DNA of 64,000 bases from Streptomyces sp. SCSIO 30461 (GTDB lineage Bacteria > Actinomycetota > Actinomycetes > Streptomycetales > Streptomycetaceae): positions 3,526,001 through 3,590,000 of the forward strand of contig NZ_CP146101.1 of the NCBI RefSeq assembly GCF_037023745.1, in the 5' to 3' direction. This document shows positions 53,427-61,914 of the stretch, in pieces. Position 1 is the first letter of the stretch; the number at the start of each line of letters is the position of its first letter. A model generated the notes under the pieces. That model had not been told where the DNA came from. It searched no databases and worked only from the letters and a program-made list of their open reading frames with translations. The position numbers were made by a program, and so were the translations under genes.

Positions 53427-53577
53427 TCTTCGAAGTTAAGCGGTGTGCGCGTACATGACAGCTTCCGGGTGGACGGCCAACGCAGTGCGCTGCCCGTGCA
53501 ATGACTGGCCTGACCGCCCTCCCGGTCGACGACCGATCGCATTGGCATGGTCATGCCGCACCGCTTAACTTCGGAGA
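53427..53577. repeat. MITE-like element, 151 bp with 21-bp terminal inverted repeats
   Basis: TCTTCGAAGTTAAGCGGTGTG (53427-53447; 21 bases given as TCTTCGAAGTTAAGCGGTGT plus G) is matched by the reverse complement of 53557-53577, with 19 of 21 positions equal. The interior has no gene. The repeat directly precedes the IS110 relic. The size and ends fit a miniature inverted-repeat element, or the left end of a larger element. Confidence 0.7.
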
Positions 53578-53583
53578 TCCGCT

Positions 53584-54191
53584 ATGGACGTGTTCGAGGA
53601 ACGCTGCGCCGGGGTCGACCTGGGCAAGACCGAATGCAAGGTATGCATCCGGATTCCGGGGAAGGGGAAACTGAGCCAGGAGATCGCTCGTCAACTGCAG
53701 CCGCTGCAGCGTCAGGTCGAGCTGCTGACCACGATCCCGGCGTCAGCCTGGTCTGGCTCAGGTGATCATCGCGGAGATCGGGGTGGACATGAACAGGTTC
53801 GCCACCGCCGGCCACCTCGCCTCCTGGGCGGGGATGTGCCCGGGAAACAACGAGTCCGCCGGCAGACGAATGTCCGGCCGGACCCGACACGGCGACACAT
53901 GGCTCAAGACGGCTTTGTACATGGCCGGTTCCAGTGCCGCCCGGATGAAGGCCACCTACCTCGGCGCCCAGTTCCGGAGGCTGGTGCCACACCGCGGCGT
54001 GAAACGGGCGACCGTTGCGGTCGGGCACTCCATCCTCGTCGCACATCTTGCACGACGGTGTCCCCCGGGACCTCGGAGCAGATCACTTCACCAATCGACT
54101 GGGCAAGGAACGGCAAACCCGACGCCTGCTCGCCCAACTCGCGGCACTTGGCCACGACGTGACCATCGCGCCCCACCAGGACACTGCTTGA
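53584..54191 (+). pseudogene. IS110-family transposase, internally deleted and frameshifted
   Basis: ATG 53584 begins a normal IS110 N-terminus (ERCAGVDLGKTECKVCIRIP) with the first Asp of the DEDD site. About 200 residues are then missing, and the next frame resumes at VIIAEIGVDMNRFATAGHLA, SWAGMCPGNNESAG and KTALYMAGSSAARMKATYLG. A further frameshift near 54045 leads to HILHDGVPRDLGADHFTNRL and a normal end HDVTIAPHQDTA. The copy is dead and not identical to the relic at 49817. Confidence 0.85.
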
Positions 54192-54286
54192 CCTGGGCCA
54201 ACGCCGGAACATGCCGCTGATTTTCAAGAGAGCTCCGGTTGAAGCCGGATGCCCTTCCCAAGTCGCCGTCCATCACCGGAGCTTCG

Positions 54287-54790
54287 ATGTGCCGTCAGTC
54301 TGCCACCGTCTGCCTGGCCAAGTCGCCGTCGCGTCAGCACCGTGCACTGCCGTCGCTCGTGGACCGGCTGGCGGTGCTGCCCGATCCGCGCCGACGGCGA
54401 GGGGTGCGTCACCCGATCGTGGCGGTGCTCCTGGTCGCCGCGTGCGCGGTGACAGCCGGTGCCCGCTCGTGGACGGCGATCGGGCAGTGGGCACCCTCCG
54501 TGCCGCAGGAGACCCTAGCCCGGCTGGGTGCCCGCGCCGTCGGCCCTTGGCGTGCGCGTCGCGTCGTCGCTCTCCACGATCCGCAGGGTGGTCGGCGCGG
54601 TGTGTCCGGGCGGCCTGGCCGATCTGACGGGCCAGGACCCCGCCGGTACCACCACTGTGGCAGTGGACGGCAAGAGCGCCCGCGGCTCGCGCCGCCGCGA
54701 TGCCCCGGCTGTGCACCTGCTGGCCGCGATGACCGGCGACGGACGCACCGTCACCCAGCTGCCCGTACCGGACAAGACGAACGAGTCTCT
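54287..54790 (+). pseudogene. ISAs1-family transposase, N-terminal part, frameshifted
   Basis: LPSLVDRLAVLPDPRRRRGV, HPIVAVLLVAACAVTAGARS and WTAIGQWA match the N-terminal domain of ISAs1/H-repeat transposases. A frameshift near 54525 moves the reading to VASSLSTIRRVVGAVCPGGL and TTTVAVDGKSARGSRRRDA (first catalytic Asp), ending at TQLPVPDKTNE. The remaining DDE domain is absent. Confidence 0.8.
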
Positions 54791-55021
54791 GTATCCGGCA
54801 TACCGGACGTCGGCGCAGCCGTGAAAATGGGGTGGTGTGGTGGCTGCCCGTCCGACGCCGATGATCTGTGGGCCTGGAGCCTGTAATGAGTCTGGTGCTG
54901 GAGCCGGCCCAGAGGGGCTGCGCATTGTTGCTTCGAGCGATTCTCGTTTTCCCTCGCCGGCCCCCGGGTGGCTGCCACCGTTCTGTGCGACCGGATGGGT
55001 GGGGAGGCGAGGGTGAGGGCG

Positions 55022-55190
55022 AGCGAAGAGACCGATCTCGAATCGGAGCTGGTGGAGAGGGTCGCGGCGATTGATGTTGCCAAGGCCAGCGGCATGGTGT
55101 GTACCCGGGTTCCGCATGAGTCCCGGGCCGGGAGGCGGGTCCAGGAGGCATGGAACGTCACCTCCACTACTGCGGGCATCCTGGAACTCG
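55022..55190 (+). pseudogene. IS110-family transposase, N-terminal relic
   Basis: ERVAAIDVAKASGMVCTRVP, HESRAGRRVQEAW and AGILELG match the start of a different IS110 subfamily. Similarity ends near 55190. The next stretch to 55322 has a fragment SFLAAVLTTRVPGVSTVKTL that I cannot place. Confidence 0.7.
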
Positions 55191-55466
55191 GGGCACGACA
55201 CCGTCGCGGACCATCTGAGTTTCCTCGCCGCCGTGTTGACGACTCGGGTCCCCGGTGTCTCGACGGTGAAGACCCTGTTGCGGGTCGACGGCGGTCGCAT
55301 CACCGACAGGACCCTTGCTTGACCCGGACTGAGCTCACTGGCTCCCAAGACCCGCAAATCGCCCCGGTACACAGCCTCTCGACGGGCCATCAGGAAATCG
55401 CGCGTTCAACAACGGGACAGAACCGACCGTGCCGACCTGGTCGTCCACCGCGGTTCGGTGGGCGCC

Positions 55467-57188
55467 TCAGTCTTCCCGTGCCAGCGCTTGGCGCGCTTCG
55501 AGCACGTTCCGCACCACCAGTTCCACGCTCTCCTCGTTGTCGAACGGCGAGACCAGGTAGGACTTCAACGCGAGAACCGGCTCGCCGAAAAGGGTCTCGC
55601 GATACGCGTCCGTGCGGGAGATGGCCACCCCCTTGCCCTGCATGGCCCGTTCGTGCAGGTAGTCGGCGATGCGGTGGTTGTACTCGTTGTAGGTGCGGAC
55701 CTCCTCCCGCATGGCCGAATCGGTCAGCTCACGCCGCTCGATGTCGAAGGTGTCGACCCCTTCGGGGTACACGCGGAACAGCGTCACGATACCGACGCTG
55801 TCCCGGTTGAGCACGCGGATGTGCGGCTGCCCTTCCAGCAGGTCGCGCAGGTGCTGTGACAGATCGACGATGTAACCGAGGACGGACTGCCAGCCTTGCC
55901 TGCCGAGCAGGCGGAGGTTGGCGATGGCTGCCAGGGCGCTGCCTCCCATGCGCGATGTTTCCAGCGTGTAGAGGCCCGGGTGATAGTCGCCGTGCTGGTA
56001 CAGCATCGGCATCGTCTCCGGCTTCCTGCCCAGATGTTGCAGGTCGTGGCCGTCCTTGAACACCACGAGGCTGCAGATGTACGGCGCGAAACCGGTCTTG
56101 TGAAAGTCGATGCCTACGGAGTCGGCCAGACTCAGCGCCTTGATGCGATGGCGGGCGCCCGCGAGCGCCCGCAACGTGCGCGCTGCGAAACCCAGGGGGT
56201 TCACCTCGAAGTCGTAGTCGTTGAACACGGCCCACGCCCAACCGCTCACCGCATCAGCGTGGACATGAGGCTTGTACTGCAGGCCGTGTGTCTCCACCAG
56301 CTCGTCGCGCAGGTCGACGACGGCTTCCAGGTCGTCGATACCGAAGGAGTCCGTCGTGCCCATCGTGCAGATGATCGCGGCGATCTTCTTACCGGCACCG
56401 ATTGCCTCTTCCAAGCCCGTGCGAAGCGCGCCGACGTCCATCTCTCCCCGGTCGTCGGTGGGAATGGTGATCGAGTTGTCCGTGCCGAGGCCCAACCACC
56501 CCGCGACAGTGAGACGGCAGTAGTGGCTGCTGTCGCTGGCGAAGGTCACGAGGCCTTCGCGGACACCGCTCTGCATCGCGCCGGGTTGAGCCTTTTCCAG
56601 CCCGACCTTCACACCGTAGAGGTTCGTCGCGGTGCCACCGAACGAGAACAGTCCGCCCACCTCATCCTGGTCGTATCCCAGCAGTGACGCGCATGCCGCG
56701 ACCACTTCGACTTCGGCCAGGGCCACGCGATGGCTGAACTCGTCCGAGACGATGTTCGGGTTGTACAGGTGTGCGAGCGTCATGCCGACGACCGAGGGGA
56801 GCGTCGACGGGGGAATGACGTTCTGCTGCGTGTGGGGATGGCCCCAGATTGTCATGCCGTGAAAGAACGACACCAGATCTTTGACCACCTCCTCCACCGA
56901 CGCGCCCTCTTCCCGGAGCGTGACCGTGCGAGCGGTGTCGTAGTCCAGAGGCTCGCGGCCACCGAGCAGAGGGGTCTCGTTCTTGAGATCGTCCAGGCTG
57001 TCGAGCGCACGCAGCACGGTGTGGCAGACGTAGGAGTCGTGGAAGGCCGCACTGAAGGGCTGCGGAAACGCGTTGCGCAGGCCCGCCAAGATGTCTCGGT
57101 AAGGTTCGTTCACTCGCTGCTCCAGACGCGATGCCGGCTGCCGGGTCCGGGACGTACGGCCCACCTGGGAGGTGTCGGTGCGTACCAC
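55467..57188 (-). CDS. PLP-dependent amino-acid decarboxylase (group II)
   Basis: 573 residues from 57188 (MVRTDTSQVG). It has the group II decarboxylase fold: GHPHTQQNVIPPSTLPSVVG near residue 120, VGGLFSFGGTATNLYGVKVG, the PLP-facing HVHADAVSGWAW, and VGIDFHKTGFAPYICSLVVF with the Schiff-base Lys (HKT). Relatives decarboxylate glutamate, tyrosine, other aromatic amino acids or diaminobutyrate, and the substrate is not clear from motifs alone. An amino-acid permease gene lies 326 bases upstream on the same strand, suggesting import of substrate and export of the amine. Confidence 0.88.
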   Translation of the reverse strand: MVRTDTSQVGRTSRTRQPASRLEQRVNEPYRDILAGLRNAFPQPFSAAFHDSYVCHTVLRALDSLDDLKNETPLLGGREPLDYDTARTVTLREEGASVEEVVKDLVSFFHGMTIWGHPHTQQNVIPPSTLPSVVGMTLAHLYNPNIVSDEFSHRVALAEVEVVAACASLLGYDQDEVGGLFSFGGTATNLYGVKVGLEKAQPGAMQSGVREGLVTFASDSSHYCRLTVAGWLGLGTDNSITIPTDDRGEMDVGALRTGLEEAIGAGKKIAAIICTMGTTDSFGIDDLEAVVDLRDELVETHGLQYKPHVHADAVSGWAWAVFNDYDFEVNPLGFAARTLRALAGARHRIKALSLADSVGIDFHKTGFAPYICSLVVFKDGHDLQHLGRKPETMPMLYQHGDYHPGLYTLETSRMGGSALAAIANLRLLGRQGWQSVLGYIVDLSQHLRDLLEGQPHIRVLNRDSVGIVTLFRVYPEGVDTFDIERRELTDSAMREEVRTYNEYNHRIADYLHERAMQGKGVAISRTDAYRETLFGEPVLALKSYLVSPFDNEESVELVVRNVLEARQALARED

Positions 57189-57514
57189 GCAACGATCACG
57201 TCGGCTCTCGGCTCTTGGCTCACCCTGGCAATGAGCTGGGGCTACCGGGGATCACAAGCGTTCGGCCGGTGATCCGGTCCTGACCCCTCCAGTGCGTATC
57301 ATCCATGCTTCCGGGTCTGTGAAAGTGGTGCAACTCGTGCGCCACGTATCCGTCCGGTGAGGCGCGCGAGCAGCGCATGGCGGCTGCCGGGCCGTGACAT
57401 GCCGGGTCACTGCGAGCCGCAACAGCATGACCACGGCCGGCCGGCCCGCTCGACGTCGGTACCGGGCGAGGACTCTGCCAGACCTGACGCCCTCCCTGCC
57501 GGTCGCCCCGAGTC
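57189..57514. other. Gap between decarboxylase and permease genes
   Basis: No gene is supported. The overlapping frames on both strands are Arg-rich. It is long enough for a separate decarboxylase promoter; no clear hairpin was found. Confidence 0.4.
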
Positions 57515-58942
57515 TCATTCAGCGCTGCCGAGGGTGACGGAGCGGCCCGTCGAGCGGCGTGCCACGAGGACGGCAAGCCCGATGACCAACCAGCAGCTGC
57601 CGACGATCTGGGCGTGCGCGTTGGCGCGGTAGAGCACGTAGCCGATGATCACGAGGCCACAAAAGGGCACCACCAGGTGCATGCCATAGGTGCGCGCACG
57701 GCGGCGGACCAGGAAGTGGAAGACGACCGACAACTGCAGCATCAGGAAGGAGAACAGGGCTCCGAAGTTCACCAGCGAGGCCACAAGGTCCACCCGGCCG
57801 GCCAGGGGAAGCCCCAGGGCCAGACTGAGCGCAGCCACGAAGACGAGGGCCCGTTCGGGTACGCGATGCTTGCGGTTGACGTGGGCCAGGAAGCGTGGCA
57901 GTTGGCCGTCACGGGCCATGGAGAACAGCAGCCGCGATGTGGCCGTCTGTGCGACGAGCGAGGTCGCCACCGCCGTGGCGAGGACGGTGGTGCCGGCGGT
58001 GAGGCTCTTCAGCCATGTCCCGCCGGCGACCCCTGCCACGTCGTAGAACGCGGTGTCCTCCGCGGCCTCCCTGGGCAGGCTCGTCTCACCGGGCAGCAGG
58101 AGTGCGGCCAGGTAGGTCTGCACGACGAACAGGGCGCCGACGACGAACAGGCTCAGCAGCGTGGCGCGGCCGACGACCCTGGGACCGCCCTTGACCTCTT
58201 CCGCCAGTGTGGAGATGGCGTCGAAGCCGATGAACGACAATGCCGCGACCGACAGGGCGGAGAAGATCGGCCCGATCGAGAACTCTGATGGGTTGTAGAA
58301 CGGGGTCAGACTCCAGTGCGCTCCGTTCTTGCCCTGGGTGATGGCGATGACGGCGAACACGATGAAGAGCACCAGCACGGTCAGCTCCACGACCAGCAGC
58401 ACCTTGTTCATCGCGGCCGTGATGGCGACACCCATCAGGTTGACGGTGGTGTTGAAGACCACGAAGAGCACGATCCACACGTGCTGTGGCACGGAGGGGA
58501 TCACGGACTGGATCGCGACGGCTCCGGAAACATAGAGCAGGGTCGGCGCCAGCAAATAGTCCAGCAGCACCATCCATCCTGAGATGAACCCGGCCTCCGG
58601 ACTCAGGGCGCGCCCCGCGTAGGCGTAGACCGAGCCCGAGATAGGGAACTCTCTGGACATCTCCCTATAGCTGAGGGCCGTGAACGTCATGGCGACGATA
58701 CCGACGAGGTACGTGAGCGCCACCATGCCCTTGGAGGCGTCGAACACCACGCCAAAAATAATGAACGGTGCGATCGGAACGATGTAGATCAAGCCGTAGG
58801 TCAGCAGATCGCGCAAGCCGAGGGTTCTGCTGAGCTGTTGCTTGTATCCGAACCGGGACAGCGTGTCACCTGTATCGCGCAATCCTCCCCTGCTTTCATG
58901 TGCGGCGGCGGAAACACCGGTGAGCTCACCGGGCGGGTACAT
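57515..58942 (-). CDS. APC-family amino acid permease/antiporter
   Basis: About 475 residues from ATG 58942 (MYPPGELTGV); a start 45 bases further out is possible. Twelve membrane helices are apparent, from LLTYGLIYIVPIAPFIIFGV to SCWLVIGLAVLVARR. The APC consensus regions are GSVYAYAGRALSPEAGFISG, SFIGFDAISTLAEEVKGGPR and ARDGQLPRFLAHVNRKHRVP. It resembles permeases that exchange amino acids for their decarboxylation products. It is paired with the PLP decarboxylase downstream. Confidence 0.88.
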   Translation of the reverse strand: MYPPGELTGVSAAAHESRGGLRDTGDTLSRFGYKQQLSRTLGLRDLLTYGLIYIVPIAPFIIFGVVFDASKGMVALTYLVGIVAMTFTALSYREMSREFPISGSVYAYAGRALSPEAGFISGWMVLLDYLLAPTLLYVSGAVAIQSVIPSVPQHVWIVLFVVFNTTVNLMGVAITAAMNKVLLVVELTVLVLFIVFAVIAITQGKNGAHWSLTPFYNPSEFSIGPIFSALSVAALSFIGFDAISTLAEEVKGGPRVVGRATLLSLFVVGALFVVQTYLAALLLPGETSLPREAAEDTAFYDVAGVAGGTWLKSLTAGTTVLATAVATSLVAQTATSRLLFSMARDGQLPRFLAHVNRKHRVPERALVFVAALSLALGLPLAGRVDLVASLVNFGALFSFLMLQLSVVFHFLVRRRARTYGMHLVVPFCGLVIIGYVLYRANAHAQIVGSCWLVIGLAVLVARRSTGRSVTLGSAE

Positions 58943-58987
58943 GGGCGTCAGACAGGCGCCAGAATGGCAGATCGTCGCGCCGCACAC

Positions 58988-59430
58988 CCTCGCCTAGGAT
59001 ACTGAGCCTCGATACACCGTGTGAATTCTGATCACGCGTGTCGGCGGGCGTTGTCACGTTGTTGGGTACGTGCGTGTCCGGCGGCCCGTCGGGGCGTGGC
59101 GAAGCCCGGTTCCGGGTTGTCGCCCAGCCCTTGGTGGGCAGACCGGTGACTCCGGGTGGCCTGTTTCCGATTCATGAAGCGGAGGGTCATCCCGGCTCGG
59201 CAGTTGTGTGCGGTCATCCGGTGGCGGTTGGGCCGGAAGTGGGGTGGGATGCCGCTGAACGCGGATGGGAACCGCTGGGCTGCTCCAGCGGGGCGGAGCC
59301 CTTCATCGCCGGTTCGCGCCGGCGAGTGGGCTGATGACCCTTCTCCGCCCGGTTGTTCAGCCCCTTGTACGAAGCGTGCTCCACCGAGGGCAGGACCTCA
59401 GGGTGAGCTGCGCCGCAGGAGCGGAGCCTG
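58988..59430. other. Intergenic region, probably mobile-element debris
   Basis: No complete gene is present. A frame on the plus strand (KRRVIPARQLCAVIRWRLGR near 59170-59230) is protein-like but unassigned. The stretch ends at the IS1380 relic. Confidence 0.35.
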
Positions 59431-59439
59431 TGGACGCCG

Positions 59440-59830
59440 GGCCGTCGAGCCCGACGGCGAAATCCGTGACAAAGCCTGGGTGGTCGAGCTCGACGGCGAC
59501 TGCCTCAAGGGCTGGCCAGGCGATACGGCTGATCGTTTAGAGGGAACAGCCCTATCCCGGCGCTCAGTTGCGTCTCGCCGACGCCGCGCCGACGCCGACG
59601 GCATCCGCCTGACCTGCTTCGCCGCCAACACCAAGAACACCCCGATCGCCGAGCTGGAGCTGCGCCACCGGCAGCGGGCCCGCGCCGAGGACCGTATCCG
59701 TGCCGCCCGCGCGCCGGCCTGCGCAATCTCCCCCTGTACGACGCCGCGCAGAACCAGATCTGGCTGGAGATCGTCCAGATCGCCCTGGACCTGCCGGCCT
59801 GGATGCCGATGCTCGCCCTCACCGGCCATG
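59440..59830 (+). pseudogene. IS1380-family transposase relic, frameshifted
   Basis: Three frames together give the C-terminal half of an IS1380 transposase: DGEIRDKAWVVELDG, REQPYPGAQLRLADA, DGIRLTCFAANTKNTPIAEL, then LPLYDAAQNQIWLEIVQIAL and WMPMLALTGHAR. In-frame stops and at least two frameshifts are present. It belongs to a different branch from the intact IS1380 at 60065-61816. Confidence 0.75.
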
Positions 59831-59831
59831 C

Positions 59832-60064
59832 CCGCGTCCGGCGAGCCCAAGCCCGGCGCTCGCATCATCGGCGGCACCGAAGTGTCCGGCGACGCGTACC
59901 CCTTCATGGCCGCGCTGCTCACCAAGGGCAAGGGCAGTGCCCTGAAACGCCAGTTCTGCTGCGGCAGCCTGATCAGCGCCAACGTGGTCATGACTGCGGC
60001 CCACTGTGTCACCGGCATGGAGGCGACCCGGTGTGCCGCGTCCCGCCGACGGCGACGCGGCACA
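59832..60064 (+). pseudogene. Trypsin-like (S1) serine peptidase, N-terminal fragment
   Basis: GARIIGGTEVSGDAYPFMAA is the activation site and first strand of chymotrypsin-fold peptidases. CCGSLISANVVMTAAHCVTG carries the catalytic His. The Asp and Ser parts are missing because the IS1380 element begins at about 60065. No signal peptide precedes it, since the 5' side is joined to the IS1380 relic. A 12-bp hairpin GTGTGCCGCGTC/GACGCGGCACAC (60031-60065) marks the junction. Confidence 0.75.
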
Positions 60065-61816
60065 CCTGTACGGGATTCGGCCCGAATTTCCCGCCGCTTT
60101 GACCTCGATCTGTCAGCGGTGATCACTGCCGGGTAGCGTCTTCGGCTCGCCCTGTTTGTCCCGCGTATTGGCGGGTGGGGCCGTCGCGTGTCGCTGCGGC
60201 TGCGCCGGGTTCCACGGTCCCGGTGGTGGTGCCGGTCTCTCCTTCCTGGTCTTCGTCGGGGCGGGGTCCGCGCGTCAGGTGACGGCGGAAAGCTCGGTCA
60301 GACGCCGCCAGGCCGTGGCGAATGCCCTGGCCCAGGGCCAGTCGGCAGGGAGGCGGAGGTGCCGGCGGCGGGCGTGGTGGGCGAGGCGGGCGGGCAGGTG
60401 GTAGATCCGAAAGCGCATGGTGTCGGGTTCGGCGTCGGCGAGGCCGTCCTGGTCGTGGAGGGCCAGGAGACGGAGCCAGGCGTCGAGGTCGGCCGCGAGG
60501 TTCGCGGTCAGCATCCAACTCGTGTTGTTCTGCCAGGATTTCGAGGGCAGGTTGTGCAAGCCCATGGCCTTGTTCGTGCGCACGCGGTCTTCGACCACGG
60601 CATGGTGGCGGTGCACGGCGTCCAGCCACTGGATCTGGTGGGAGCCGACGACCCGGGTCATCTTGTTGATGTTCGTGGCGATGACCGAGTACTTCCAGCC
60701 GGTCTTCTTCTCGAAGTCGGTCAGGTTCGCCAGGTGGCGGCTGGAGGGTCTGACCCGGCGGACGATCAGCCGCAGGCCCCGGCTCCAGCCCTCGCGTCCG
60801 TTCAGTCCGCTCAACTCGGCGACGAAGTAGCCCTCCTGGACGCTGCCGTCCTGGTTGAGGGATGCCTCCCACGCTGCCTCGGGCAGTTTCGCGATGGCCT
60901 GCTCGTCGGCCTCGGTGATGGTCCAGCCGGTGGTGAAGCGGACCGTGCGCCGACGCGTGTTCAAGCCGAGGAGATGTTCGTGCAGGCCGTGGGTCGCGCC
61001 GGCCCCGTCGACCCGCACGAGGATCTTCGCGCGCGAGGAGCCCGGGATCTGGGCGAGCGCATCGGCGAGCACCGCCTTGTGGTCGGCGACCGTGTTCGAG
61101 CCCGCGTTGCCGCTCCGCAGCAGCATCGCCAGACACTCGCCGGTGTTCGCGCACCACGCGGCCAGAGGATGAAACCCGAAGCTCTTCTTCCAGGTCGCCG
61201 CCGCGCCCTCTTTCTTCGAGGCGGCCGTGATGATCGTTGCGTCCATATCGACGATCACCCAGTGGTGCAGGCGTTTCCCGGCGATGGTCAGCCAGGGAAA
61301 TCCGCCGGGCCGCAGCGCCAGCCACGACCACACCGTACGGCGGATCCGCGCCCGGGCCCGGTTGATCGCCGCGATCCGGTCGGCGTCACACAGGTTCAGG
61401 GTGCGGTGCACCGTGGAGTCCGAGACGCCCGGGCCCATCACCCGCTCATGGTGCCAGGCGAGCTGTCCGGCCTCGGCCACACTGCGGGCGCCGAGCGCGA
61501 TCGATATCGCCAGGTGGACGAGGACCACTGCCCGGTCCCGCCAGCCCGGACCGCCGGTCGGGAACACCCCGGACAGGGCCCCGGTCAGCCCCGACCGGTC
61601 CGCAAGGCGCCGCAGCAACACCACCCCGGCATGCCCGACCAGGCCTTTCCCGTCAGCCCTCACGACCAGGCCCCGGTCCCACCCTGTACGCTCGCTCACC
61701 AGAAAGGTGTCCTGACTCCTGCACCCGATGCTTCCTCGACAGTCGCATCCTCGCAGTTCAGGGCACCTTTTCTGCTACCGGGCCGTCAGATCATCGAATT
61801 CCGCTGACTGTTCAGG
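60065..61816 (-). mobile_element. IS1380-family insertion sequence (about 1.75 kb)
   Basis: One intact transposase gene with flanks ending CCTGTAC (60065) and, as reverse complement of 61810-61816, CCTGAAC. Terminal identity is short, so the ends are approximate. It truncates a trypsin-like gene on its left and lies about 100 bases before the DUF1996 gene on its right. Confidence 0.7.
60275..61699 (-). CDS. IS1380-family transposase
   Basis: This 474-residue protein is full length. Landmarks are LADRSGLTGALSGVFPTGGP, LHHWVIVDMDATIITAASKK (first catalytic Asp), FGFHPLAAWCANTGECLAML, then AKILVRVDGAGATHGLHEHL (second Asp) and the late region VEDRVRTNKAMGLHNLPSKS with the Glu. The family's C-terminal RIYHLPARLAHHARRRHLRL is present. 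There are no frameshifts, so it is potentially active. Confidence 0.92.
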   Translation of the reverse strand: MSERTGWDRGLVVRADGKGLVGHAGVVLLRRLADRSGLTGALSGVFPTGGPGWRDRAVVLVHLAISIALGARSVAEAGQLAWHHERVMGPGVSDSTVHRTLNLCDADRIAAINRARARIRRTVWSWLALRPGGFPWLTIAGKRLHHWVIVDMDATIITAASKKEGAAATWKKSFGFHPLAAWCANTGECLAMLLRSGNAGSNTVADHKAVLADALAQIPGSSRAKILVRVDGAGATHGLHEHLLGLNTRRRTVRFTTGWTITEADEQAIAKLPEAAWEASLNQDGSVQEGYFVAELSGLNGREGWSRGLRLIVRRVRPSSRHLANLTDFEKKTGWKYSVIATNINKMTRVVGSHQIQWLDAVHRHHAVVEDRVRTNKAMGLHNLPSKSWQNNTSWMLTANLAADLDAWLRLLALHDQDGLADAEPDTMRFRIYHLPARLAHHARRRHLRLPADWPWARAFATAWRRLTELSAVT

Positions 61817-61914
61817 GTTGAACGCCCCACGTGTCACCTCCGTATGTAGCTGGACGCAGCTCTCACATCAGCGCGCGTGTACGGCAGACCGGCAAGGAAA
61901 CATAGGAGCTCCAA

